DNA from: Bradyrhizobium sp. LHD-71
GTDB lineage: Bacteria > Pseudomonadota > Alphaproteobacteria > Rhizobiales > Xanthobacteraceae
Direction: 5' to 3'
Length of the DNA: 64,000 nucleotides
Assembly (NCBI RefSeq): GCF_031157255.1
Contig: NZ_JAVIFX010000004.1
Coordinates: 310,001 to 374,000, forward strand
Part shown: piece after piece, positions 55,297-63,788 of the stretch
Position numbering within the stretch: position 1 is the stretch's first letter
Layout: each line of letters begins with the position of its first letter
The notes under the pieces: generated by a model
The model's database searches: none
The model's input: only the letters and a program-made list of their open reading frames with translations
What the model was told of the DNA's origin: nothing
Position numbers and translations under genes: made by a program

Positions 55297-56081
55297 GCGG
55301 CCTTTGCGCTCGCGCGCGCGAGCGCGTCCGACACGCTGCGGCAGTGCGCGACATACGCGGTCGAGGTGCGAAACTCTTCACCCCGCGGTTCGGGCGCGTC
55401 GATCAAGAACTCGCTTGCGACGCGGCCCGGACGCGGCGTCATTACCACGACCCGCTGCGACAGATAGACCGACTCGAACACCGAATGCGTGACGAAGACG
55501 ATCGTCCGCCGCAAGCGACGCCACAGCTCCAGCAAGTCGTTGTTCAGCCGAAAACGAGTGATCTCGTCGAGTGCGGCGAACGGCTCGTCCATCAACAGAA
55601 TGTCGGGATCCGTGACCAGCGCGCGCGCCAGCGATACACGCATCTTCATGCCGCCAGAGAGCTCACGTGGATAGACGGCTGCGAAATCGGACAGGCCGAC
55701 ACTTTCCAGCACCTCGCCAATCCGTCCCGCAACCTCGGCGCGTGGACGGCGCAACAGACGCATCGGCAGATAAACATTATCCCACACCGTCGCCCACGGC
55801 ATCAGCGTCGGCTCCTGAAATACGAAGCCGATCGATCGACGCGGCGTGGAACGCAGAGCCGCAGCCAGTTCGACATGGCCGGTTGTCGGTACGGTCAGCC
55901 CGGCGACAAGCCGCAGCGCGGTCGACTTGCCGCAACCCGACGACCCAAGCAGCGAGACGAACTCGCCCTGCCCGATCGTCAGATCCAGCGGTCCCAGCGC
56001 ATGCACCCCGTTCGCAAAAGTCTTGGTGACGCCGCTCAGCCTGACCGCTGAGCCGGCGGAGTGTCCGGACGAAGATTGCAT
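55293..56081 (-). CDS. ABC transporter ATP-binding protein
   Basis: A 262-residue ATPase with Walker A GSSGCGKST, Q loop VFQEPTLM, signature LSGGMKMRVSLARAL, Walker B DILLMDEPFAALD and switch FVTHSVFESVYLSQ. It belongs with the SsuB/TauB group. It starts three bases after the binding-protein gene and overlaps the permease gene. Confidence 0.93.
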   Translation of the reverse strand: MQSSSGHSAGSAVRLSGVTKTFANGVHALGPLDLTIGQGEFVSLLGSSGCGKSTALRLVAGLTVPTTGHVELAAALRSTPRRSIGFVFQEPTLMPWATVWDNVYLPMRLLRRPRAEVAGRIGEVLESVGLSDFAAVYPRELSGGMKMRVSLARALVTDPDILLMDEPFAALDEITRFRLNNDLLELWRRLRRTIVFVTHSVFESVYLSQRVVVMTPRPGRVASEFLIDAPEPRGEEFRTSTAYVAHCRSVSDALARASAKAA

Positions 56082-56084
56082 CGT

Positions 56085-57101
56085 TCAGTTCTTCGGCCGC
56101 AGGTTCACGCCCACGCCCTTGTTGACGAAACGCAAGGTGTAGCCCTTGCGGTAATCGATATCACGCTTGACGACGCCGGCCTTCACCATCTTGTCGAAGA
56201 AGCTTGCCATCCGCGCGTCGCTCATCGCACCAATGCCATCCTTCAGGGTGTCGCCGGAATCAACGATCCCATATTCCTTCATCTTCGCGACCGAGAAGGC
56301 GAGCAGTTCGTCGGTCATTTCGGGGTTCATCTGCTTGATCAGCGCGTTGGCCGCAGCATTGTCTCCGTAGATGTAGTTATACCAGCCGATTGCTGACGCA
56401 TCGACGAAACGCTGCACGAGGTCGGGCTTGGTCTCCGCCAGCTCGCGGCGGGTTTCGATCAGCGTCGAGTAGCTGTTGAACCCATAGTCGGCGATCAGCA
56501 CGATCGTCGGCTTGAAGCCGCCGGCTTTCTCGACGCTGAAGGGTTCGGATGACACGTAGCCCTGCATCGCGCTTTTCTTGTCGGCGAGGAACGGCTGCGG
56601 GTTGAAGGTGTAGGGTTTGACCTTGTTCTCGTCGAAGCCGTACTCCGATTTCAGCCACTGAAAGTAGCTGACGATGCCTTCCTTGGAGACGAACAGCGTC
56701 AGCGGCTTCAGGTCCTCCAGCTTCTTCACATTGGCTTCCGGATGCGCGAGCAGCACCTGCGGATCCTTCTGGAACATCGAGGCGACCGCGACGGTCGGAA
56801 TGTTGTTGGCGACGGCATCGAATGTCTGCAGGGAATTGGCGGACATGAAGAAGTCGATCTTGCCCGAGATCATCAGGATGCGGTTGTTGACGTTCGGCCC
56901 GCCGGGAACAATCGTCACGTCGAGACCGTACTTCTTGTACGTGCCGTCAGCGACGGCCTGAAAGAAGCCGCCATGCTCCGCCTGGGCGACCCAGTTGGTA
57001 CCGAAGGAAACCTTATCCAGCGTCTGCGCGGTCGCCGGCAACGTCAAGGCGGCCAGCAGGGCCAAAGCCGTTAACGTTCGCAGGATATTGACAATGCGCA
57101 T
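56085..57101 (-). CDS. ABC transporter substrate-binding protein (NMT1/THI5-like)
   Basis: A 338-residue periplasmic protein. The signal peptide ends LTLPATA. The fold is that of NMT1/SsuA proteins: KVSFGTNWVAQAEHGGFFQAVADGTYKKYGLDV at the N-terminus and GGPNVNNRILMISGKIDFF after it. Ligands of this group include taurine, sulfonates, pyrimidine precursors and riboflavin precursors, and this one is not resolved. ATG at 57101 fits the signal peptide. It heads the operon and is divergent from the creatininase-family gene over 112 bp. Confidence 0.9.
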   Translation of the reverse strand: MRIVNILRTLTALALLAALTLPATAQTLDKVSFGTNWVAQAEHGGFFQAVADGTYKKYGLDVTIVPGGPNVNNRILMISGKIDFFMSANSLQTFDAVANNIPTVAVASMFQKDPQVLLAHPEANVKKLEDLKPLTLFVSKEGIVSYFQWLKSEYGFDENKVKPYTFNPQPFLADKKSAMQGYVSSEPFSVEKAGGFKPTIVLIADYGFNSYSTLIETRRELAETKPDLVQRFVDASAIGWYNYIYGDNAAANALIKQMNPEMTDELLAFSVAKMKEYGIVDSGDTLKDGIGAMSDARMASFFDKMVKAGVVKRDIDYRKGYTLRFVNKGVGVNLRPKN

Positions 57102-57213
57102 GGTTGGACTCCGTCTGCCTTTGGGCGCAAATAGCCCTACCATCCCCGGGGACGACGACTGTTTGTGATTGCGGGGATTAAGTTAACCTTTTGCCGACGC
57201 TTGAAGCAACGCC

Positions 57214-58020
57214 ATGGCCCGCAAGCACTCGCCTCATGACTGGACCGACCTCGACTTCGGCGCCCTTGCGTCGGGCGAGCCGGCGCATCTGATCGCGGTG
57301 CTACCGCTGGCAGCAACTGAGCAGCATGGACCGCATCTGCCGCTCGGCACCGACATCATGATCGGCGAGGCTTACCTGGCCCGCGTGCGCGAGATTTTGC
57401 CGCAGACCTCGCCGGCGCGTTTTCTACCGATCCAGCCGGTCGGCATCTCGACCGAACACATCGATTTTCCGGGCACGCTCACGCTCTCGAACGAGATGGC
57501 GTTGCAAAGCTGGCTCTCGATCGGCGACAGCGTCGCCCGCGCCGGCGTGCGCAAGCTGGTGATGGTGACAAGCCATGGGGGCAACAGCGCCGCCATGAGC
57601 CTGGTCGCGCAGGATCTCCGCGCACGGCACAACATGCTGGCGGTGACCACTGGCTGGTCGCGCTTCGGCGTGCCGGACGGTCTGTTTACAGCGGAGGAAA
57701 TCCGGCACGGCGTGCATGGTGGCGCGATCGAGACCTCGATCATGCTCGCGGCGTGGCCTGATCAGGTGCGCGCCGACAAGATTGCGACATTCACACCGTC
57801 GAGCGTTGCGATGGACCGGGACTTCAAATGGCTGAACGCCCATCGACCGGCGCCGTTCGCGTGGGCCGCGCAAGACCTGCACCCAAGCGGCGCCGCCGGC
57901 GATGCGACGCAGGCCTCCGCAGAAAAAGGACGCGCGCTGCTCGAACACGGCGCACGCGCGTTCTGCGAACTGCTTGAGGACGTCGAAAAGTTCGACATGA
58001 AACGGTTTGGAAACAAATGA
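57214..58020 (+). CDS. Creatininase-family amidohydrolase
   Basis: A 268-residue Zn enzyme of the creatininase family. Metal ligands are in LAATEQHGPHLPLGTD (Glu, His and Asp), VTSHGGNSAAM (His) and GVHGGAIETS (Glu). It hydrolyses cyclic amides such as creatinine, or acts in mycofactocin or F420-related pathways in other members; here the substrate is unknown. Divergence from an importer operon suggests it acts on the imported compound. Confidence 0.87.
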   Translation: MARKHSPHDWTDLDFGALASGEPAHLIAVLPLAATEQHGPHLPLGTDIMIGEAYLARVREILPQTSPARFLPIQPVGISTEHIDFPGTLTLSNEMALQSWLSIGDSVARAGVRKLVMVTSHGGNSAAMSLVAQDLRARHNMLAVTTGWSRFGVPDGLFTAEEIRHGVHGGAIETSIMLAAWPDQVRADKIATFTPSSVAMDRDFKWLNAHRPAPFAWAAQDLHPSGAAGDATQASAEKGRALLEHGARAFCELLEDVEKFDMKRFGNK

Positions 58021-58187
58021 AACCGTCAGGAAATAATTCTAGGCGCCACCAGAGGTGCTTTAAGTCTTTGATCTAACGATAAATATCGATCGGCGCGCGA
58101 CGGCGCCCGGACGTTCGAACCGATCCGGAAAAGCCTTCGACGAACGGGTATGCGGACCGCACGGACCGCTCCACAACGGAGACACCC

Positions 58188-58454
58188 ATGTCGATCAAGA
58201 CCAAGCTTGCTACCCTCGCTGTTGCAGCTCTCGCCGTCACCGGCGGCATCGCAGCCTCCACCCAGACCGCGTACGCCGGCCCGAAGGGCAAGGCGATCGC
58301 GGCGGGCCTCGTCGGCGCAGCGATTGTCGGCACGACATTCGCAGCCATGAGCCAGCCGCACTACTACCATCCCGTCCGCCATTGTGCGTGGAAGCCACAG
58401 TTTAACGTCTTCGGCCAGTTCGTCGGCCACGCCCGTGTTTGCCACTACCACTGA
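58188..58454 (+). CDS. Small secreted protein of unknown function
   Basis: An 88-residue protein. The signal peptide is KLATLAVAALAVTGGIAA with a cleavage site after TAYA. A second hydrophobic stretch (GKAIAAGLVGAAIVGTTFAAM) follows, then a short His/Tyr-rich tail, HYYHPVRHCAW...HARVCHYH, with two cysteines. A GGAG precedes the ATG. The His- and Cys-rich end might bind metal, but this is only a pattern. The stop TGA is followed immediately by repeat copy 5. Confidence 0.7.
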   Translation: MSIKTKLATLAVAALAVTGGIAASTQTAYAGPKGKAIAAGLVGAAIVGTTFAAMSQPHYYHPVRHCAWKPQFNVFGQFVGHARVCHYH

Positions 58455-58586
58455 TCGCTGGAATGACGTTCGTACCGGCGCAACCTCAACTCCGTGTACG
58501 AACGTCGAAGTGGTCGATGCCTCTTTGTTCCTAACGGTCTCAGACGAAATCGCCGCGAAGTGATGCAATCGTTCGAATCGGCACCC
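58451..58586 (+). repeat. Two-hairpin CTAG element, decayed copy 5
   Basis: CTGATCGCTGG...GACGTTCGTACC aligns with CTAGTGCGCTGG...GACGTTCGTACC of copy 2. An 11-bp stem, GACGTTCGTAC (58465-58475) with 58496-58506, survives. In the second half CAGACGAAATCGCCGCGAAGTGATGC matches the copy 2 loop better than its stem arms. The terminal CTAG has become CTGA, which supplies the stop of the upstream gene. Confidence 0.78.
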
Positions 58587-58639
58587 GAATGCAGGCTATC
58601 GGATCGCTGACAAACTTCCGCCCCCATCACCATCGCGGC

Positions 58640-58673
58640 AGCCCGCCCATTACATCTGGGCGGGCTATTTTTG
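58640..58673 (+). terminator. Rho-independent terminator
   Basis: AGCCCGCCCA (58640-58649) and TGGGCGGGCT (58657-58666) form a perfect 10-bp stem over a 7-nt loop, followed by ATTTTTG. This is a strong intrinsic terminator for the small secreted-protein gene, lying after repeat copy 5. Confidence 0.9.
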
Positions 58674-58934
58674 TCCAATGAGTCAATCGGTTCCCAAACT
58701 GGAACCAAATCCGAGGACATCGACTTATTGCCCTGGCAGGGGCTCTCGCCACAGCGAGAACGCTTTGGTATGCCGCTTAAAGGGGCATATCACGCAGTTG
58801 GATCGACGAATTCATGGGGTGATCGACCAATCGGCCAACAAATCGCCCGATCCGGACCTCATGACGCGCGTCTATTCAGCTTTCGCTCATCTCCCTCCAG
58901 ACAGTTTTCGTGCTGAGAAGCGCCGATCCAAGCG
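58674..58934. other. Spacer before treS without a recognisable gene
   Basis: The 261 bp between the terminator and the treS start hold short open frames on both strands but none with a recognisable motif, codon pattern or ribosome-binding site. The promoter of treS presumably lies here. No palindrome stands out. Confidence 0.5.
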
Positions 58935-61900
58935 ATGGAAAACGACATGAATGTCAGAGAGTCCATCGTCTCGAGCAGCGTCGCCGCCCCGCATGCCGCC
59001 GATGACGACCTCTGGTACAAGGACGCAATTATCTACCAGCTGCACGTCAAGGCCTTCGCCGACAGCAATAATGATGGCATCGGCGACTTTGGCGGCCTGA
59101 TCGAGAAACTGGACTACCTGCAGGAGCTCGGTGTCACGGCGCTGTGGCTGATGCCGTTTTATCCGTCGCCCGGCCGCGACGACGGCTACGACATCGCCGA
59201 TTACGGTGCGATCAATCCCGACTTCGGGACCATGAAGGATTTCCGCCGCTTCATCGCCGAGGCTAAGCGGCGCGGGTTGCGCGTCATCACCGAGTTGGTC
59301 ATCAACCATACTTCCGATCAGCACCCGTGGTTCCGCCGCGCCCGACGCAGCGGCCCGGATTCCAGCGCGCGCAACTGGTACGTCTGGAGCGAAACCGACC
59401 AAAAATATGACGGCACGCGAATCGTCTTTCCCGACGTCGAGAAGTCGAACTGGACGTGGGATCCGGAGGCGAAGGCCTACTATTGGCACCGCTTCTTCGC
59501 CCACCAGCCGGACCTGAATTTCGACAATCCGCGCGTGGTCGACGCGGTGCTGCGTGTCATGAAGCGATGGCTCGACGCCGGCGTCGACGGCTTCCGCCTC
59601 GATGCAGTGACATACCTTTGCGAGCGCGAGGGAACGCGAAACGACAATCTCACTGAGACCCACGCGGTCATCAAGCGCCTGCGCAAGGAAATGGACGCCT
59701 TCGCCAGGGGCCGCATCTTTCTCGCCGAAGCCAACCACTGGCCCGAGGACGTGCAGGACTTCTTCGGCAAGGGCGATGAATGCCACATGGCGTATCACTT
59801 CCCGCTGATGCCGCGCATCTACATGGCGATCGCGCAGGAAGATCGCTTTCCGATCGCTGACATCCTGCGCCAGACCCCGGACATTCCGTTCAACTGCCAA
59901 TGGGCGATGTTCCTGCGCAACCACGACGAGCTGACGCTTGAAATGGTGACCGACAGCGAGCGCGACTATCTGTGGTCGACCTATGCCGCCGATCCCCGAG
60001 CGCGCATCAATCTCGGCATTCGCCGTCGTCTTGCACCGTTGATGGACAACGACCGGCGCAAGATCGAGCTGATGAACTCGCTTCTGATGTCGTTCCCCGG
60101 CACACCGATCCTCTATTACGGCGACGAGATCGGCATGGGCGACAACATCTATCTCGGCGACCGCAACGGCGTCCGCACGCCGATGCAGTGGTCGCCGGAC
60201 CGCAACGGCGGCTTCTCCCGCGCCGATCCGGCAAGGCTCTATGCGCCCGTCATCATGGACCCGGTCTATGGCTATGAGGCGGTGAATGTGGAAGCGCAGT
60301 CCCGCAGCATCTCCTCGCTGCTGAGCTGGACCAAGCGCCTGATCGCGGTGCGCAAGTCGACGCAGGCCTTCGGCCGTGGCGCGATGACGTTCATTCGGCC
60401 GAACAACCGCTCGGTGCTGGCCTATATTCGCCGATACGAGGATGAGGCCATCCTCTGCGTTGCCAACCTGTCGCGCTCGGCGCAGGCCGCCGAGCTCGAT
60501 CTCTCGCCGTGGCGGGGTCGCATTCCGCTCGAGATGTTGGGGCGCACCGAATTTCCGCCGATCGGCGACCAGCCCTACATGGTCACGCTCTCACCCTACG
60601 GCTTTTACTGGTTCAAGTTGATGGAAAAGCCGGTCTCGCCGCACGACGCGCCGGCGCTGGCGCCGGAGGTCGAGACCCTGGTGATCCCGGCGGGATCCAC
60701 CTGGGAATCGCTTGGCCGCACCCGCGGCGTGTTCGAGCGGGAGGTGCTGCCGCCGTACTTTGCACGCGCCCGCTGGTTTGCCGGGCAAGGCAGCACGGCC
60801 ATATCCGTGTCCGTCACAGGCGCAGTTCCGTTTGCGGCAAACAACGACAACACCGCCGTGCCGTGGCTCGCGATCGTCGAGACCCACAAGCCGCATGCCG
60901 GCCGCTACCTGATCCCGATGCAGATCGAATGGAAGAAGTTCGATCGCGAACATTACAATCCGCAGGCCTTGTCGGCGGTCCGCCAGACCTCGCGCGAAGG
61001 AACGCTGCTCGACGTCGCGCCGGATCCCGAATTCATCACGTTGCTGCTGGACAACATGCGCGCCAACGCCTCGACCGAGGCGCTGGGCTACCGACTGGAG
61101 TTCAAGGCGACTGCCGAGTTCGAAAAAAAGCCGTTCAACAAGGCTTCGTCGGTGAAGCCGATCGAAACCGGGCACGCTAGTACGACGCTGCATGTCGATG
61201 ACCGTTACGTCGTCAAGCTGCAGCGCAAGCTCGAGGCGGGCGTCGATCCCGAGATCGAGATCGGCAGCTTTCTCGCCGGCGTCGCCGGCTTTGCCAACAC
61301 GCCGGCGCTGCTCGGCACCGTCAAACTGGTGCATGACGGCCATCGGACCGCCGTAGCAAGCGTGCACCAGTTCGTGCAGAACCAGGGCGACGCCTGGGCA
61401 GTGACGTCCGCGTATCTCGACCGTTTCATCGACGAGCAGCGCGTGATTACGACGACGCATGCCAAGGTGGAGAGCGACGAGCAGGTTTCCTATCAGCGCT
61501 ACATGACGCAGGCGGGCCGGCGCATCGCGGAAATGCAGACCGCATTGGCGAGCCGTGACGACCTCGAGGATTTCCGGCCGGAGCGGGCCACACCTGCGAG
61601 CACGAAGCATCTGGTCGACGACGCCATCAAGCGAGTGGACCAGCTCTGCGAGAGCCTCACCCAGGCGCGTGACCGGATGACCGACGCGGACCGGATACTG
61701 GCCGACCGGCTGCTTGCGGCCCGAACGAAGCTCAAGGCCTGCTTCGAGGAGTTGCTGGAGATTCCGCTCGACTGGCTCAACATCCGCCACCACGGCGACT
61801 TCCACCTCGGGCAGATGCTCGTGGTGAAGGACGATCTGTTCTTCGTCAATCTCGAAGGCGAGCCATACCGGCCGCTGGCTGATCGCCGACGCAAGGCGCC

Positions 61901-62234
61901 GGCCGCCCGCGATGTCGCCGGCGTGCTGCGCTCGATCGAATCATCGGTCGCGGCGGCACTGCAGCGCGCGCGGAAAGTCTCGTCCGACGATCAGGGCAAG
62001 CTCGCCTCAGCGCTCGACCAGTGGCGCGATCAGTCGATTGCGACATTCATGACCGCCTATCACGAGACCCTCGGCGAAACGAGGCTCTGGCCGGAGACGC
62101 CGCAAGCGGCCGAATGCATGCTGCGGTTCTTCCAGCTCGAGCGGGCGATTTACGAGATCGATTTCGAGCTCAACAACCGGCCCGACTGGGCGCGGTTGCC
62201 GATGGCTGCCGCGTTACGCCTACTCGAAGGCTGA
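58935..62234 (+). CDS. treS: Trehalose synthase-maltokinase fusion (TreS-Mak)
   Basis: A 1099-residue fusion. The N-terminal GH13 part (about 25-560) isomerises maltose and trehalose; nucleophile D223 (GFRLDAVT), acid/base E265 (FLAEANHW) and D331 (LRNHDELT) are present. The C-terminal part (about 590-1095) is a maltokinase that makes maltose 1-phosphate for GlgE-type glucan synthesis, with the loop HGDFHLGQ at 953-960. Twelve residues after that Gln the usual Asp of the DFEGEP motif is Asn972 (VNLEGEP), so Mg binding may be weakened. ATG at 58935 or 58947. No glgE or glgB is in the window. Confidence 0.93.
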   Translation: MENDMNVRESIVSSSVAAPHAADDDLWYKDAIIYQLHVKAFADSNNDGIGDFGGLIEKLDYLQELGVTALWLMPFYPSPGRDDGYDIADYGAINPDFGTMKDFRRFIAEAKRRGLRVITELVINHTSDQHPWFRRARRSGPDSSARNWYVWSETDQKYDGTRIVFPDVEKSNWTWDPEAKAYYWHRFFAHQPDLNFDNPRVVDAVLRVMKRWLDAGVDGFRLDAVTYLCEREGTRNDNLTETHAVIKRLRKEMDAFARGRIFLAEANHWPEDVQDFFGKGDECHMAYHFPLMPRIYMAIAQEDRFPIADILRQTPDIPFNCQWAMFLRNHDELTLEMVTDSERDYLWSTYAADPRARINLGIRRRLAPLMDNDRRKIELMNSLLMSFPGTPILYYGDEIGMGDNIYLGDRNGVRTPMQWSPDRNGGFSRADPARLYAPVIMDPVYGYEAVNVEAQSRSISSLLSWTKRLIAVRKSTQAFGRGAMTFIRPNNRSVLAYIRRYEDEAILCVANLSRSAQAAELDLSPWRGRIPLEMLGRTEFPPIGDQPYMVTLSPYGFYWFKLMEKPVSPHDAPALAPEVETLVIPAGSTWESLGRTRGVFEREVLPPYFARARWFAGQGSTAISVSVTGAVPFAANNDNTAVPWLAIVETHKPHAGRYLIPMQIEWKKFDREHYNPQALSAVRQTSREGTLLDVAPDPEFITLLLDNMRANASTEALGYRLEFKATAEFEKKPFNKASSVKPIETGHASTTLHVDDRYVVKLQRKLEAGVDPEIEIGSFLAGVAGFANTPALLGTVKLVHDGHRTAVASVHQFVQNQGDAWAVTSAYLDRFIDEQRVITTTHAKVESDEQVSYQRYMTQAGRRIAEMQTALASRDDLEDFRPERATPASTKHLVDDAIKRVDQLCESLTQARDRMTDADRILADRLLAARTKLKACFEELLEIPLDWLNIRHHGDFHLGQMLVVKDDLFFVNLEGEPYRPLADRRRKAPAARDVAGVLRSIESSVAAALQRARKVSSDDQGKLASALDQWRDQSIATFMTAYHETLGETRLWPETPQAAECMLRFFQLERAIYEIDFELNNRPDWARLPMAAALRLLEG

Positions 62235-62251
62235 GCCCGAACCGCTCAGCC
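62229..62251 (+). other. Hairpin overlapping the treS stop codon
   Basis: GGCTGAGC (62229-62236) and GCTCAGCC (62244-62251) form a perfect 8-bp stem with the TGA stop (62232-62234) inside its left arm. There is no T-run after it, so classical intrinsic termination is doubtful. The rest of the spacer to cysK (62252-62420) shows no gene. Confidence 0.45.
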
Positions 62252-62420
62252 TGAGAGCGTCACGCTCCAACGGCACACGTTCGAATCGTGTCAGTGGGTG
62301 CGCAACTTCGAACTGCGTACTCCAAAACCCGCTGCTTCGAGCTCGAGGCGGCGACCAGCGTGCGCATGAGCACGCTGGCTACCCTCGTTGTGATCTGAGC
62401 CGATCCGGGGCAACATTGGC

Positions 62421-63404
62421 TCACTTCATCCAGGACGGCAGCGGCAGGTTCTTCTTGCGCAGGAAGTCCGGATTGAAGAGCTTGGACTGGTAGCGCTGAC
62501 CGCCATCCGCGAGGATGGTGACGATGATCTTGCCGGGGCCGAGATCACGCGCAAGGCGCATGGCGCCCACGATGTTGATCGCGCTCGAACCGCCCAGCAC
62601 CAGCCCCTCATGCGCGACCAGGTCGAACAAAACGGGCAGCGCTTCCTCATCAGTGATCTGGTACGCCATGTCGATCGGCGCATCTTCGAGATTCTTCGTA
62701 ATGCGAATCTGACCGATCCCCTCTGTGATCGAATCGCCTTCTGCCGTCAGCTCGCCTCTCGTAAACCAATTATAGAGCGCGGCGCCCATTGGATCGCTGA
62801 GGGCGACCTTCACGTCGGGATTGCGTTCCTTGAGGGCACGCGCAACTCCACCCAGAGTCCCGCCACTGCCGACGGCACAGGTGAAGCCATCAACTTTTCC
62901 CTGCGTCTGCTCCCAGATTTCCGGGCCGGTCGTCCGGTAGTGACCCTCGCGGTTGGCGACGTTGTCGAACTGATTTGCCCAGAATGCGCCCAGCTCCTCA
63001 GCGAGGCGGCCGGAATAGCGAGCATAGTGGCCGGGATTGGAATAGGGCACGGCGGGTATCAGGCGCAGATCAGCGCCGCATAACCGCAGCATGTCCTTCT
63101 TCTCCTGACTTTGCGTGTCGGGCATGACGATGACGGAGCGGTAGCCGCGCGCATTGGCTACGAGCGCAATGCCAATGCCGACATTGCCGGCTGTGCCTTC
63201 CACGATGACGCTACCAGGCTCGAGGACACCGCGCTGCTCGGCGTCGTTTATGATCGACAGAGCGGCTCGATCCTTGATCGAACCGCCCGGATTGAGAAAT
63301 TCGGCCTTGCCGTAGATCTCACAACCGGTGATTTCCGACGCCGCTCGCAGCTTGATCAATGGCGTATTGCCGATGGAGTCCAGGAAACCAGATCGAACGT
63401 TCAT
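62421..63404 (-). CDS. cysK: Cysteine synthase A-type PLP enzyme
   Basis: A 327-residue PLP enzyme (beta-family, O-acetylserine sulfhydrylase) making cysteine from O-acetylserine and sulfide. It starts MNVRSGFLDSIGNTPLIKL. PLP lysine K44 is in PGGSIKDRAAL. EGTAGNVGIGIA binds the substrate carboxylate in place of the common TSGNTG loop, and GSGGTLGG binds phosphate. The altered loop is typical of one alphaproteobacterial CysK subgroup, so the exact substrate is somewhat uncertain. It is convergent with treS. Confidence 0.88.
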   Translation of the reverse strand: MNVRSGFLDSIGNTPLIKLRAASEITGCEIYGKAEFLNPGGSIKDRAALSIINDAEQRGVLEPGSVIVEGTAGNVGIGIALVANARGYRSVIVMPDTQSQEKKDMLRLCGADLRLIPAVPYSNPGHYARYSGRLAEELGAFWANQFDNVANREGHYRTTGPEIWEQTQGKVDGFTCAVGSGGTLGGVARALKERNPDVKVALSDPMGAALYNWFTRGELTAEGDSITEGIGQIRITKNLEDAPIDMAYQITDEEALPVLFDLVAHEGLVLGGSSAINIVGAMRLARDLGPGKIIVTILADGGQRYQSKLFNPDFLRKKNLPLPSWMK

Positions 63405-63788
63405 GATTGCCCCCGCTTCGACAGTGGTTCGATGCCAATTTTGAATTGATTTCGGAAACTTCTTTGTCGCTCGGCATGCGAGATGGGAAATTCTGTTGTT
63501 TCTGTGCTCCCGCTACCAGGCAGACACGACGCTGAATGCTGAAGCGGAGAATAAAGCTCAGTAGAGCGATATTTCACGAGTCGTACAATCTTCGTTTTTA
63601 TCGCCGCGGCCACCGATCATCTTTGCAAATTGGCCCCTCACCTCGATCGCGAGATACGCCCTCCGAAGCACGGCTTCTTGCGATATCGGAAAACGCAGCA
63701 GCGTCAGCGGTCCAAAATTCTGGCACTATGGCATACCGCATCTTCGCCTTGGCGGCGTATGCCTTGCCCAGCCTCGCTTCCTGAAGCT
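63405..63788. other. 384-bp spacer without a recognisable gene
   Basis: Between the cysK start and the amidase stop, short frames are open on both strands but none shows a motif or a ribosome-binding site. The region is less GC-rich around 63430-63600, as expected for a promoter of cysK. Nothing further is seen. Confidence 0.5.

Noticed and set aside
58671-58916. Short plus-strand frames of about 80-90 codons between the terminator and treS
   Set aside because: No ribosome-binding site or motif. Two frames are open side by side, as expected of noncoding GC-rich DNA.
62255-62300. A T-arm-like sequence, ACACG TTCGAAT CGTGT, preceded by a variable-arm-like hairpin, suggesting a tRNA or a tRNA remnant
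   Set aside because: No matching 5' acceptor strand, D-arm or anticodon arm is found upstream, and no CCA end follows. It is probably chance, or at most an unrecognisable remnant.
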